Source: Fusarium oxysporum f. sp. lycopersici 4287 (lineage: Eukaryota; Ascomycota; Sordariomycetes; Hypocreales; Nectriaceae). From it: a stretch of DNA of 64,000 bases. A program made the translations under genes and the position numbers. The notes below the pieces were generated by a model. The model ran no database searches. It saw nothing but the letters and a program-made list of their open reading frames with translations, and was not told the origin of the DNA. The DNA is taken from assembly GCF_000149955.1 (NCBI RefSeq), contig NC_030994.1, forward strand, positions 620,001 through 684,000. The letters run 5' to 3'. How positions within the stretch are numbered: position 1 is the first letter of the stretch; each line of letters starts with the position of its first letter. Below, in pieces: positions 12,701 to 23,722 of this stretch.

Positions 12701-14477
12701 ATCAATGGCTGCAAATGAAGGCGCCGTGTTTGAGAAATGCTTCCAACACGTCGATGACTTTGCCAGCGAAGGTCTTCGTACTCTCCTGTACGCTTACCGC
12801 TACATTGACGAGGACTCTTATCGCACTTGGAAAGCAAAGTACAGAGAAGCCGAGACAAGCTTGGTCGATCGCCAGGAACGCATCGAAGCCGCTGGAGAGC
12901 TTATTGAGCAGAGGTTCGAGCTTGCGGGAGCGACAGCAATCGAAGACAAGCTTCAGGAGGGAGTCCCAGACACCATTGATAAGTTGCGTCGCGCCAACAT
13001 CAAAGTCTGGATGCTTACGGGTGACAAGCGAGAGACGGCTATTAATATTGGTCATTCTGCTCGTGTGTGTAAACCTTGGTCAGAGGTTTACGTTCTCGAT
13101 GCGACTTTGGGTGAACTGAAGGAGACGATTACCGCGACTCTCAATGATGTTAGCCGTGGTATGGTTCCGCACTCTGTCGTGGTTGTCGATGGACAGACAC
13201 TCGCTAAGATCGACGAAGATGATGAGCTGTCTCTTCTGTTCTATGACCTTGTTGTACGTGTTGACTCTGTCATTTGCTGTCGAGCTTCCCCTTCACAAAA
13301 GACCAACCTCGTTCGCTCGATCCGAAGATACGTGCCCAAGAGCATGACTCTGGCAATCGGTGATGGTGCGAATGATATTGGTATGATCCAAGCTTCTCAT
13401 GTTGGCATTGGTATTTCTGGTCGCGAGGGTTTGCAGGCCGCTCGAATTTCGGACTACTCAATTGCTCAATTCCGATTCCTCCAGAAGCTGCTCTTCGTTC
13501 ATGGCCGATGGAACTATATGAGGACCGGCAAGTATGTGCTTGCAACTTTCTGGAAGGAAGTTCTGTTCTTCATCGTACAAGCTCATTACCAGCGCTACAA
13601 CGGATACTCTGGCACGTCACTGTACGAATCATGGAGTTTGACCGTCTTTAACAGTGCCTTTACGTCACTTCCTGTTATTCTTCTCGGTATTTTCGAGAAG
13701 GACCTTCGTGCAGAGACGTTGATGAAAGTGCCAGAGTTGTACACTTTTGGTCAGAGGAACCTCGGATTCAGATTCTCGCAGTACTTTGCATGGATGTTCA
13801 TGGGTGCTGCGGGGAGTTTTGTGATCTGGTATTTTACTTGGTGCGTTTACGATAAGACGTTCTATGATCGGGATACAAGTATCTTTGCTATGGGCATGGT
13901 TAGTTTCACTGTTGCTGTCATTTTCATCAACATCAAGCTCTTGTAAGTTCTCCGATGTGCGTTGTTGAGCTGTACTAACTCTTGCAGGATCCTCGAAGTA
14001 CACACCAAAACTGTCGTTACCTTTGGCGGCTGTCTGATATCTGTCGCTGGCTGGTTCTTGTGGATGCTGGCCATATCAGGCATCAAACCCAAGAGTTTTG
14101 GTCCTTACATTGTCCGCGACGCTTTCATCGACAACTTTGGTCGCACACTACAATGGTGGACGCTCGTGTTGCTTGAGCTTATCGTGCTCATCGTCATTGA
14201 TCTGGTTGTTCAAGCTATTCGACGAGTCTACTTCCCTGGAGACCAAGATCTGATGCAACGAATTGAGAAAGATGGCAATGTGGACAAAGTCTTTGGAGAT
14301 GGCAAAGACGCTGAAGAAGGCGACGGTGAAGCAGAGAGAATTCTCTCAAACCAGCCAACGCCAGGTGTTGACAGAGTACAAGACAGAAGACATCGCGGGA
14401 GCCACGATGATTATCAGCCGAGGTTCACAGCGACTGCAGAAGAGAGGGAGAACCCAATGGAGCAATGGCGGGGATGA
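9762..14477 (+). CDS. P4-type ATPase, Dnf3-like phospholipid flippase
   Basis: This is a P4-ATPase that would flip phospholipids from the exoplasmic to the cytosolic leaflet of Golgi, endosome or plasma membranes. One intron (13943-13987) gives a protein of 1556 residues, the size expected for large fungal flippases. Visible motifs in order are a charged disordered N terminus, the actuator DGET near residue 405, a proline-plus-SL turn in the membrane segment before the P domain, the phosphorylation motif DKTGTLT near residue 628, an S/R-rich cytosolic insertion, and the hinge motif GDGAND near 1200. A multi-span membrane domain precedes a charged tail encoded mostly by exon 2. The sequence around EIIKLGQ and DADMYD suggests the Dnf3 branch over Dnf1/Dnf2 or Drs2; that subfamily call is inference. 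Confidence 0.93.
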
Positions 14478-15504
14478 AGGAGTTTCTTTTGTTTGGGTAT
14501 ATCCACGGATGATTAAGGTGCCTCTTACGGGAATGGCTGGACTACAGGCGCTGGAGTTGGAATGGGATTGTGAATTGGTTAGTTATAGGGAGCGTGCGTA
14601 TGACGTATTATTGCATTATTATAGTGTATCGAACGAATGAATGAATAGCCCATCTCTCATTACGAAGGCTTGCCATATCTCGATGTTATACGGGGCTCCC
14701 CGCTTCGGTAAATGTCTCCCCGATTCCCCGGACTTATCAATTGGTCCTTGTTACATGAGACACGCTACGGTGAGCTCTTCCGTCATCATCAATTCCGAGT
14801 CTTCCATTCCGGCCGCTAGAATTAAGGTCATCGGTGTGATTACCGAAGCACGTGGAGAAAGGTCAACAGTGACCTCGGCGCAAGGTAAGATATCTACCGT
14901 GCCTCTTTAATACTACGTCCCCCAAATCCCAGACAATGTGATAACTCATCGTCATTTTAGTCTCTGTTTTCATTTATTCGCCATAAAAAATAATCGAAAT
15001 GGGCGCTGCTTGTCCTCCGGCGACACAACCGCCGCCGCTGAAACCTGTTCCTTGCGCTTCTTCGCTACATCCGGCATTTTTCACAGACAAGTTCCGAAGA
15101 GCGCCGACTTCTTTGGCTACGGGATCGGTTGTTAGTCCCGTGACGCTGGGATATGTATATCAGGAAAGTGAGAGAAGGAAACCGAAGCTATGAGACCATA
15201 AATGGAGGATCGGAGACAAAACCGACGGGTTTATTTTACACATTTGGGTGATGAATACCCAGCGACAAAAGATGAGACGCCAAGAGTTTGAAGCGGTGGA
15301 TGCTTACGACACTTTTACACGATTACGACAACGTTGAGAGATGGATTGATATGGGGGTATCAGTTTGATTGAAAAGAGGACTTTGTTGCATAATTATACC
15401 CTTTTGCCCGGGTTGTCCGTCCCATCTGTTCGCCTAGGAAATACACAGTTTCAAACGAGAAGGAAATAATTAAAAGGAATGGCTCCACGCTCACAAACCC
15501 TACC
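14478..15504. other. Convergent spacer with one possible small gene
   Basis: This is 1 kb between the flippase stop and the SNARE stop, which face each other. It contains one candidate small coding frame at 14999-15193, listed separately. Nothing else is supportable. Confidence 0.5.
14999..15193 (+). CDS. Possible 64-residue small protein
   Basis: An ATG in a good context (aaatggg) opens 64 codons with ordinary codon choice. The product is cysteine- and proline-rich at the N terminus (PPATQPPPLKP), has a middle segment with HPAFFTDKF, and ends in a basic tail (ERRKPKL). I recognise no family. It sits alone in the convergent spacer between two well-supported genes. It could equally be untranslated 3' sequence of the flippase transcript. 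Confidence 0.3.
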   Translation: MGAACPPATQPPPLKPVPCASSLHPAFFTDKFRRAPTSLATGSVVSPVTLGYVYQESERRKPKL

Positions 15505-16266
15505 TTAACCAGACCCATTCTTGACAGCGATCACAATAGCCATGATGATGAGGAATACTACGAGTGCCAAGAGTGCCATGAGTTTGACGTTCTTCCACCA
15601 CATCTTGCGCTTGAGGCCACGACTGCGCACGCGGAACTCTCGTGCGCTACCACCGAGACGGTCCGTCTTGTCAACCAGCAAGTCCAGCCTTTCGCCGCGC
15701 TCAAGAAGACTCTCAATGTTCTTGGTCATAATCCCCCTAACATCGTCGATCTCGCGCTTGGCGTTTCCGATAGCGTCGTCGCGACCTCCGCTTGTAGTAC
15801 CGTATTCGATCATAAGAGACTTCAGTTCCGAGTTGAACGATGCTGCGCCGTAGTTGGGCATGTCGGAGAAGTCAGTGCTCTCGGGAAATTGCTGCAGGAA
15901 GCGCTTGCGGATTTCGAAGAGATAACCGAATGGTACGCGACGGCCGAGAGATGAGTCGGCGATGACGAGGAATGTTAGACCGCCTGCGGAAGGGTAATCG
16001 CGATGTTCAGATGGAGATTCGGAGACATAGTGGATTTGGTGTTGGCCGTGGGTGTAGGTGAGCTTTTGAGGGTTTGTGTGTTCGATCTTGGGGAGGATGA
16101 GGGAGGCGAGGGATGAGGTTTGGGAGGAGGCCGATGTTGTGCATTCTGAGAGGATCGTGGTATTGTGCGCGATACAGGAGCTGAAGATTGTTAGCTGCGT
16201 TTGTCAATATTGATGATGATTGACGGACTAGAGTAGGGGAGTTGCAGGAGTCGATGACGACGCCAT
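15505..16266 (-). CDS. R-SNARE of the VAMP7/Nyv1 type with longin domain
   Basis: This is a tail-anchored membrane-fusion protein that pairs with Q-SNAREs on vacuole or endosome membranes. Two exons (16229-16266 and 15505-16180, intron 16181-16228) encode 237 residues. The N-terminal ~125 residues read as a longin fold beginning MASSSTPATPLLYSCIA. A synaptobrevin coiled coil follows, with the zero-layer arginine in LLERGERLDLL, then a basic WW-containing linker and one C-terminal transmembrane segment (LMALLALVVFLIIMAIVIAV). The donor gtccgt is unusual but gives perfect phase. It is divergently arranged with SUV3, sharing a 392-bp intergenic region. Sec22 or Ykt6 are less likely: the tail differs from Sec22, and Ykt6 has no transmembrane anchor. 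Confidence 0.9.
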
Positions 16267-16658
16267 GATGGGCGAGTCTGCGTCTGTGTTGATGAAGTGA
16301 TTGAGTGGTGTTGAAGATGAAGGCGATTCAAAATGAAACCACAAGACGAGGCTGAAGAAAGAAATGGAAGCAAGGTAGCCAAGATAATTAACCCAAGTCA
16401 AGTCAAGTTAGAGTCAAGTAACAAGTCTACAATGACGACTCTGGTCGCGGCGTCTCATCGTCATTCCCCACTCTCATGCGAACACGCGGAGACCGGCGGA
16501 ACGAATCTCCGTCTCATGGGAATTTTTTGAGACGGGTTTTCATATGATGGCAAGACTCGGTCGCATTCGCCATCGTGCAAAGACACGGTCATTTGACGAT
16601 TCTTTTTTTTTTTCGTTTTCAAGAGGAGCATGTTTGGCTCACTCTTTTTGTTTTAATA
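16267..16658. other. Bidirectional promoter region, SNARE/SUV3
   Basis: These 392 bp separate two divergent start codons. The stretch includes three nearby copies of the pentamer caagt around 16396-16425. I see no gene and no clear TATA box. Confidence 0.5.
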
Positions 16659-18998
16659 ATGAGTTTTTTACTCCGGGCTGGAGCTTTACGAGCTCCTATT
16701 GTTCCGCTGACGAGAAGGACGATATCAACCTCACCAAGACTTTCAAGAGTGCCACATGGTGCAACAGCTAAGAGGAAACATGGACCGAACAAGGTTGATG
16801 CGAAAATGGCTGGAGAGAAGAAGCCTGAACCTCCTCTGAAGCCAGTATGTTCCTATTTTCTTATTTTTGAAGACAATACTTACCAATTTTAGGTGACCAA
16901 AACTGATGAGAGAAATGATAAGAAAAGAATGAGATTCGGTATGGACAACAAGTCAAGTGGTCGACATGGAATGTTCCGATCAACTGTTTTGATGAAATTT
17001 CAAGATGTCATGAAAAACACTAGCAAATCAGCCGTGTCGGCTGCGGGTGTAGGGGAGGATGAACTCCATCAGCAAGCCTCCATGTTTATGAACGTGCTAG
17101 ACTCAGCATTCGACATGGCCGAACAAAATATCACCGACCGAGTCAAGAACCCCCTATTCTGGAATCTTCGCGACGCTTTCATCTTGAAGGATATCAAGGG
17201 TCTCACAAATGAGATCCAGTACTCCTTTCAATCATTTCTCATTCGACAGCGCTTCTCAAAGGGCTTGGAGGAGAGCCATAAGCGACTTTTGGACTTTCGG
17301 TTCCCCTATGAGTGGTTCCCTGCGACGAGAGCCATGCAGCGCACGATCCATGTTCACGTTGGACCGACGAATTCCGGAAAGACGTATAGAGCCTTGAAAG
17401 CGTTGGAGAATTCGAAGCGAGGAGTTTATGCAGGGCCTTTGCGTTTGCTAGCAAACGAGGTTTATCAGAGACTTACGGCTAAGGGATTGCCGTGCGCGCT
17501 GTTGACGGGAGAGGAAGTTCGTTTGCCCGAAGATACAGATACGTACTTCACAAGTTGCACAGTCGAAATGGTTCCCTTCAATGACCGGTTTGATGTTGCT
17601 GTCATTGATGAGATTCAGATGCTAGCTGATCCGGACCGTGGCAATGCTTGGACAACTGCGCTGTTGGGTGTTCAAGCGAAGGAGGTTCACCTTTGTGGTG
17701 AGGAGCGAACTGTGAGTCTGATCCAGAGTATTTGCGCAGGTATCGGCGATAAGTGTATCGTACATCGATATGATCGCCTTAGTCCTTTGGAGCCCATGAA
17801 TGATGCCCTGGATGGTGATTACAGTCGTCTCGAGAAGGGAGATGCGATTGTCGCATTCAGTCGTCTGAACTTGCACGCATTGAAACGAACGATCGAGAAG
17901 AAGACTGGACGACGGTGTGCGATTATTTACGGATCTTTACCACCTGAAGTGCGTGTTCAGCAAGCAGCGCTCTTCAACGACCCCGACAACGATTACGACT
18001 TTATCGTTGCCAGTGACGCTATCGGCATGGGTCTGAACTTGGAGATTCGGCGAGTTATTCTCGAAGCAGTCGCCAAATTTGACGGAAGTCATAACAGAAT
18101 GCTCACGTACCCTGAGCTGAAGCAGATTGGCGGTCGAGCTGGACGATATCGAACCGTTCGTAACGCCGCCGAGGCTGGGACAAATGCCGACGTTGCTGTT
18201 GAGGAGGAGACAAAGGTTGGCTATGTCACAACAATGGATACCCAGGATCTCAGGTCGGTTCATCGAGCTTTTGGTGCCAAAGTCGATGATATCGAGGCTG
18301 CGTACATATCACCCCCGGCTGCTGCTATCGAGCGCTTCTCAACATACTTCCCCAAGGGGACACCTCTATCGTTTATCCTCATGCGCATTCGAGAGCTAGC
18401 GTCTGTGAGCAAGCAGTACAGAATCCACATCTCTCCAGATAAGCTAGAGATTGCCGATCACATCCAAGATATCCCTCTGACGATCTATGATCGACTTTTG
18501 TTCACCAACTTGCCCATAAATGCACGAGCTCAGAACGCAGTACCTGTTCTCCGAGCCCTCGCCAGGATCGTCGCCAACAGCGAAGACGGCGGACTTCTCA
18601 AAATCAAAGAAATACCCCTGGAGAACCTTGAGATCGACTTCAAGACGTTCAAGGGCACGTCAATGGAGTATCTTCACCGACTTGAATCACTACACGCTGC
18701 TATCAACCAGTATATCTGGCTATCCTACCGTTTCAGCGGCTTGTTCCGCGATCAAAAGCTAGCATTCCACGTCCGATCCCTCGTCGAAGAAAAGTTGATC
18801 GATACACTGGAGAGACTTGATTTCACAGAATCCGACCTCAAGGGCTTCCGATCTCGAAGCAGAATGGAAGCGCGCAAGACAACAACATCGCGTGAGGAGT
18901 TGGGAGAGACAGATCTTAAGAATCTTGAACAAGAGTCGGATGATACACCAATTGGAGATGAGCTGGACTGGAAGGCAGCTGCTCCGACGTCAGGATGA
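16659..18998 (+). CDS. SUV3: Mitochondrial ATP-dependent RNA helicase SUV3
   Basis: Suv3 is the helicase of the mitochondrial degradosome; with the exoribonuclease Dss1 it degrades and processes mitochondrial RNA. Two exons (16659-16844 and 16893-18998, intron 16845-16892) encode 763 residues. The start was chosen because it gives an arginine-rich N terminus (MSFLLRAGALRAPIVPLTRR) typical of a mitochondrial presequence. Visible helicase motifs are the P-loop GPTNSGKT near residue 215, then YAGPLRLLA, the Walker B DEIQ, the third motif HLCGE, and motif VI GGRAGRY. The C-terminal region carries the family's conserved extension and ends in an acidic tail. It shares its upstream region with the divergent SNARE gene. 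Confidence 0.95.
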
Positions 18999-19677
18999 TT
19001 GTATAGTATATGACATGGCATATGAACGGCGTTGGATTGGGACTGTATAGAGATGGGTTGGATGTATTATCATTAGAACAATGTATCATCACAGTTGTAT
19101 AATAGAGAATGCGTACATGAAATATCATTGTAAAATTCCGCACGTGCCTTTGTTCTATATGAGTGTTTGTAACATGTTTGTCTGATGCTTCTGAGACATG
19201 CAGTGTGTGTATGCACCTTAGAGTTTAGGCAGCTGGTCTTTATTCGCCAATTTTGAAAAGGTAGCCTACAATATCAGGCAGCAGCCTCTGAATAGCCTTT
19301 GTCCTCCACTCGTAATTGACTTTTCGTTTGACCTATGAGTCAGATCATCTCCTTTAATAGTTGGTTGTGGTTGTTTGTCCAAGTTGTAGCCAATCGAACC
19401 TCTCTCCTGAATCTAGAAATTCAGGGACCGTAGGGCTCCCGGATTGCTCCACTTTTCGTTATTCAAGGGCACTGACCCCTGTCAGCAGCCTATTTAGAGT
19501 GGGCATCTCAGCTGAGCGAGGCTCTCCACTTTCTTTCACGCTGACATCTCTAGCTCCAAGCTTTAACTTCAACTCCTCATTGCTTCTCTGCAGACAATCT
19601 CTCTAGTACAGCCAAAACCGTTTCTACAGTCACAAACCAACAAAAACTGTCGGATCGTGTGTTTCACGACAATCACA
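18999..19677. other. Intergenic region, no gene seen
   Basis: This holds the SUV3 3' region and the promoter and leader of the phosphatase-like gene. Only short random frames are present. A CT-rich stretch near 19560-19620 is consistent with a 5' leader. Confidence 0.5.
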
Positions 19678-20631
19678 ATGGAGTCGTCGAGCGGTCCTCA
19701 CCCCTCCTTCGCCAACAACGCTGTGCCATCTGCACCATACGTCCGTCGAGCACCCAGCCCGCCATTCATTCACATCCCACCGACAGGACATTGCGGAGTC
19801 TCCGCTGCACCCATCCTCCTCCCATCGTACGAACAGGTCGATTCGAGTCAGCTGACGGCCCACGATGTCAAGATCATCACACAAAACATGCAGCAGATGG
19901 CGACAGATCGCGCTGCAGATTGGTCCTACGAGCAGCGACGTGACGCCCAGAAGCTAGTGGACTTTTTGTACCTTGGTCCCAATAGCATCGCCAAGGATAT
20001 CAAGTGGTTGCAGGAGGAGGGTATCACTATGATTGCTGTAGCGAGGGATGCGCGCATGGCGGGGGTGAAGCTCATGAGTGTTGAGAAGGCTGCCAAAACG
20101 CTCAACATTGAGGTCCAATACGTCGATCTGGAAGGCAACGATAAGCTGATCAGTTCGTTCCCCAACATTATTCGGCTGATCAACGACCATCTTCTATCCG
20201 TGTATCACAGCCAAGCCAAGGGTCGGAATAAGAACGGCGAACTCCTCGTTGATCCAAGCTCATTCCGCCGCGGCAAAGTTCTCATCACCTGCGAGACCGG
20301 TAACGACAGGTCAGCCGCCATCGCTGCAGCCTACATCATGGCAGTCTTTGGAAAGGACATGATAACTGCAGTTCAATTCATCAGCATCCAACGATTTTGC
20401 TGCGCTTTCGACGAAGACATCAAGCGAAAGCTGCAGTGCTGGGAGGACATTTTACGGGCGCGCTCACAAGTCGCTATGGAGCAAGCTGTACCCCCCAACG
20501 CCACACACACGAAGCGACACATTGACGATTTGATGGACACGAGTGAGGATCCTAACGACAAGGGGGAGTTTGCGCTGGATCATGATCGGTTCAATGGACG
20601 AGGATCGTTTGCGCCTTTCGTGGATATGTAG
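19678..20631 (+). CDS. Dual-specificity-phosphatase-like protein (STYX-like)
   Basis: This is a single-exon gene for 317 residues. The phosphatase loop, VLITCETGNDRSAA near residues 200-213, keeps the catalytic cysteine and arginine of the CX5R motif. The histidine that normally precedes the cysteine is threonine. The preceding region (VQYVDLEGNDKLISSFPNI) matches the position of the general-acid loop, and LVDFLYLGPNSIAKD matches the usual DSP entry strand. Fungi have a DSP/STYX-like family of this form, some members acting as phosphotyrosine binders (family knowledge). N- and C-terminal tails look disordered; the tail ends in RGSFAPFVDM. The start at 19678 gives the first good Met after a CT-rich leader. 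Activity on phosphoprotein is plausible but not assured. Confidence 0.8.
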   Translation: MESSSGPHPSFANNAVPSAPYVRRAPSPPFIHIPPTGHCGVSAAPILLPSYEQVDSSQLTAHDVKIITQNMQQMATDRAADWSYEQRRDAQKLVDFLYLGPNSIAKDIKWLQEEGITMIAVARDARMAGVKLMSVEKAAKTLNIEVQYVDLEGNDKLISSFPNIIRLINDHLLSVYHSQAKGRNKNGELLVDPSSFRRGKVLITCETGNDRSAAIAAAYIMAVFGKDMITAVQFISIQRFCCAFDEDIKRKLQCWEDILRARSQVAMEQAVPPNATHTKRHIDDLMDTSEDPNDKGEFALDHDRFNGRGSFAPFVDM

Positions 20632-21766
20632 AGATCACGGGTTGATTGACTCGAGATAGAGTAAAGAGGCATGGCGTTTTGGACTGGTTTAGATACCCTG
20701 TATAATTATTGGCAATGACAGCTTTTTATAGCTGATGCATCTTACGGCAATGGGATTGTTTGTTTTGTATTCGCTGTTTCTCAGGTCTCAAAGATGTCGA
20801 GGGGTCTTCGGCTGTATTGCTTATAGAGCTAGACTTTAATCTCATACTATTGTCTCGAACTGTGCTTTGTTCCGCTTCAAATAGGTTGCTAAAGGATGAA
20901 AGAAGATCGAACCAAGGAGTTCCGGGTCTAGTCTTTGCAGCATTACTTGTGAGAAACAGAATATACAGGATGTCGAGGCCAATGAAGCTTAGTGAAGTCA
21001 TAATCAGAAGTGAATTGTGTATTCCTCGTATCTCTTTCACCAATGCCTGAAAGCCGAGACTGTCCGGGGCTTGACTTTACCTCTGCCTAACCAAGACTCT
21101 TTGTTATAATAAATAAAGCAGCAATATCACTTCTTCTATGAAAGATGAAAGAACCTGTTATCTCGAGTCGCTTACTAACATATTATGAGCTGATTACTTA
21201 CGCTGTTAAATCTGTGACTGACAGCTGTAGACACCTGGCAGTGAACAGACAACTCGACCCTGATGGGGCAACTAGTTCTTGAATCATCGCAGTTCATAAA
21301 CAAACAGGTGTGAATTACAGATTGACACAGGAGTGTCAGTTGTCTGTCTTGGTTGTCTTTTCGGTCCCCTGATTGTCTACCATCTTCGCGTCCTTCATTC
21401 ACACACTTCAACTCAACACTTTCTCATCCTCTTCTCACTCATTCTTGATACACACTTTGCTTTCATCACTTACACCAAGAGCTACAGAAACGGTACTTGG
21501 ATCTCAGAGTTTTTTTTATCTTCACCTTGAATACTGAGTTGCTTTCGACCTGGCCCTGATCTCACGACGCGTCCTCAATACTCAACCTCGACACCACTAC
21601 CATGGAGCATCTCAACAACACCACACCTCAGCCCCAAGAAAGACAATAGGATGATCTCTCTTGGGGAGTGAAGTGGATTATTCTCTGTGTCTTCAGCAAC
21701 AACAACCGCTTCGCAAAAGTCACCAGTCTCATCTTGCATCTCAGTAACCAACAGGTCAAGGACTTC
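20632..21766. other. Intergenic region with short upstream ORFs
   Basis: No supportable gene. Near the 3' end a 15-codon frame (ATG 21603, stop 21648) and a second short frame (ATG 21651) precede the next gene and could act as upstream ORFs. CT-rich sequence between about 21340 and 21600 looks like promoter and leader. Confidence 0.45.
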
Positions 21767-23350
21767 ATGGAGATTTACCTCCGCGAATATTGCATGTGGC
21801 GGGCCTGGCAAGAGTGCATTGAGAAGATACCCAACGATAAACTTCTTGCACATGCTCTTGAGAAGAGACAAACTGTCGCAGAGCTCCTACGTGAACATCG
21901 TCCTCCTCTCTGCACTGACAATGTTCCAGACCAAGACAAACAAAAAGGCATCGAGTTTCTGCAGGGATTGAAGACCTCTGGTGTAGTTGAGGAGTTTTTG
22001 CAGTATACAGAGAATGGCCTGCTTGACTTTCTTCGACTGGATATCGAGTGGGAGTTCCTCCAGGATGCTATCGACAAACAACAGATGCTGGGTTCGTTAG
22101 AGCTTGGTTGGCTTGACCCAGAGAAAGTCGAGCTACTCGTGGCTCAGATTTCCGCTCCTGAACCACCTACCGGTCCATTCCTGCATCCTGAGCTGGGAGA
22201 TCCTTTCTTGGGCACTGTCAAGAGAAGACTTACACCTCCACCGGCAGATGTCCCAGACGAAGACGTTCCGATGACAAATGATGGCTACGATACGGATGCG
22301 ACACATGATGCAACTGAAGATAAAAGTGAAGACAACAAGCCGCGCGACAAAGGAAAACAACCCGCAGGCCCTGAACAACAAGACGAGCAAGCTACCAAAG
22401 ATGCTCGACCCGGCCCCCTGACGTCCCTCATCCCAGGACCGCTGGGTGAAGTACCTCTTCCATATCAACGAAGCATCTTACAAATGGCCTCTCAGAGATA
22501 TTACCACCAAGCCTACACCAATGTGTTTGGAAGAGCAGTGTCTACTCTTGTAGAGGAAGAGAGACCACCGCACGCGCAAGCCTCAGCGTATTGTCCTTCA
22601 GGGTTTCACTTCCTTGCAAAGCAAAATCAGGTTCGTGGTATTATCGGTCCTGAGGGTCAAGGAGTGGGAAGGCGATCTATGCATCGAGGTGATGCTGAGC
22701 GTGGAGAGGGGTCTGCGAGACAGGAGGCGAGAGGGAATGCTTCATTGTCGACTGGAAGGGCGTCTGGTGCGCCTCGACTTTCTCGACGGGGCTTGGAGGC
22801 TCAGACAGTTTTGACATCTCATTTTGAGGATGCATTTCTGACTAACCCAAGGCACGACTACGTCATGAATCAGTGTCAGAAGCCAGTCTATTTGGAGCAA
22901 GTCCCGCATACTGAGCATGATATGGAACATGAACAACAATATCCAACCTTCACACCCGCCCCTGAAGAAGCACCTTTGCCATTCACCCAAGCAAGTGGTT
23001 CAACACTTGAACCCAATCAATACTCTGCACCTACAATCCTGGGCCACACAGCCCCTATCGACAACTCTACACCATCTGAACAACTTCGCCAGATGCTCGA
23101 CGCGAACTGGTCCGGCTTTCTCAAGAAGAAGGGAAATAAACCAACAGCGAACTCTGTTACCAGACAGACAAGAGCATCTCAAGACATCGAGAGCGACGCA
23201 GAAGCTGATCCCATGACCATGCCGATCGATCTCCCGGAGCCCGAGGAAGATGCCGATTACAATCCGAAGAAGAAAATGCCCAAGAAAGCTGGACGAGGAA
23301 GACCGAGAAAGGCTAGTCTCAAGAAGAGGGAAAGTGAGGGAGGGATGTAG
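21767..23350 (+). CDS. Unrecognised protein with C-terminal AT-hook-like motif
   Basis: The family is not recognised. The start at 21767 is the first in-frame ATG and gives 527 residues. The same frame is open to 21668, so an unseen 5' exon is possible. The N-terminal ~150 residues are helical and acidic/hydrophobic (MEIYLREYCMWRAWQECIEK). A disordered D/E/P-rich region follows, then a G/R-rich segment (about residues 285-345), Q/P-rich sequence, and a basic C terminus with AGRGRPRKA, an AT-hook core that binds the minor groove of AT-rich DNA. This suggests a chromatin or DNA-binding role, by inference only. It converges with the gene at 23723-24679, also unrecognised and carrying a basic patch. 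Confidence 0.65.
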   Translation: MEIYLREYCMWRAWQECIEKIPNDKLLAHALEKRQTVAELLREHRPPLCTDNVPDQDKQKGIEFLQGLKTSGVVEEFLQYTENGLLDFLRLDIEWEFLQDAIDKQQMLGSLELGWLDPEKVELLVAQISAPEPPTGPFLHPELGDPFLGTVKRRLTPPPADVPDEDVPMTNDGYDTDATHDATEDKSEDNKPRDKGKQPAGPEQQDEQATKDARPGPLTSLIPGPLGEVPLPYQRSILQMASQRYYHQAYTNVFGRAVSTLVEEERPPHAQASAYCPSGFHFLAKQNQVRGIIGPEGQGVGRRSMHRGDAERGEGSARQEARGNASLSTGRASGAPRLSRRGLEAQTVLTSHFEDAFLTNPRHDYVMNQCQKPVYLEQVPHTEHDMEHEQQYPTFTPAPEEAPLPFTQASGSTLEPNQYSAPTILGHTAPIDNSTPSEQLRQMLDANWSGFLKKKGNKPTANSVTRQTRASQDIESDAEADPMTMPIDLPEPEEDADYNPKKKMPKKAGRGRPRKASLKKRESEGGM

Positions 23351-23722
23351 TTGGAGGTACTGGGGACTAGTAGTTATGAGGTGTTGCTTAGACTGGAGGC
23401 GATGGTACACAGGAGCTAATTAGGATATGTGGGAGTTGGATCATGTACTTTGGCATTCGACAATGAATTGGTCTATCAGCTTTTATTCAGGGGGAAACGT
23501 CACTTGGTGATTAGATAGCTTTGTGCGAGAATGCAATGAATTGGTTATCTATGTACATGTTGTGTAACAAAACTCCGGATCTTAAAACAGCTTGTAAATC
23601 TAAACTTATCAAGCATCCTCCTAAGCTTACAAAACAGCCTCCTAAACTTATCTCAACCTTTCTAAACCTTTTTGCAACTTAGGATTGAGATCCTAAGCTT
23701 TTTCGAAACTCCTCTAAGTTTC
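23351..23722. other. Convergent 3' spacer with hairpin
   Basis: This is the spacer between two convergent genes. It contains near-repeats cctcctaagctta and cctcctaaactta (about 23617 and 23640) and a perfect 8-bp inverted repeat at 23678-23697. No coding potential was seen. Confidence 0.5.
23678..23697. repeat. Perfect 8-bp inverted repeat, 4-nt loop
   Basis: The sequence cttaggat - tgag - atcctaag forms a perfect short hairpin just past the stop of the minus-strand gene. It may be a 3'-end RNA structure or chance. Eukaryotic termination does not require such hairpins. Confidence 0.5.

Noticed and set aside
22614..22814. Second open frame inside the AT-hook gene with protein-like sequence (SVERGLRDRRREGMLHC)
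   Set aside because: The main frame is open through the same stretch for over 500 codons; a 66-codon overlap is common by chance. A hidden double frameshift is possible but not supported.
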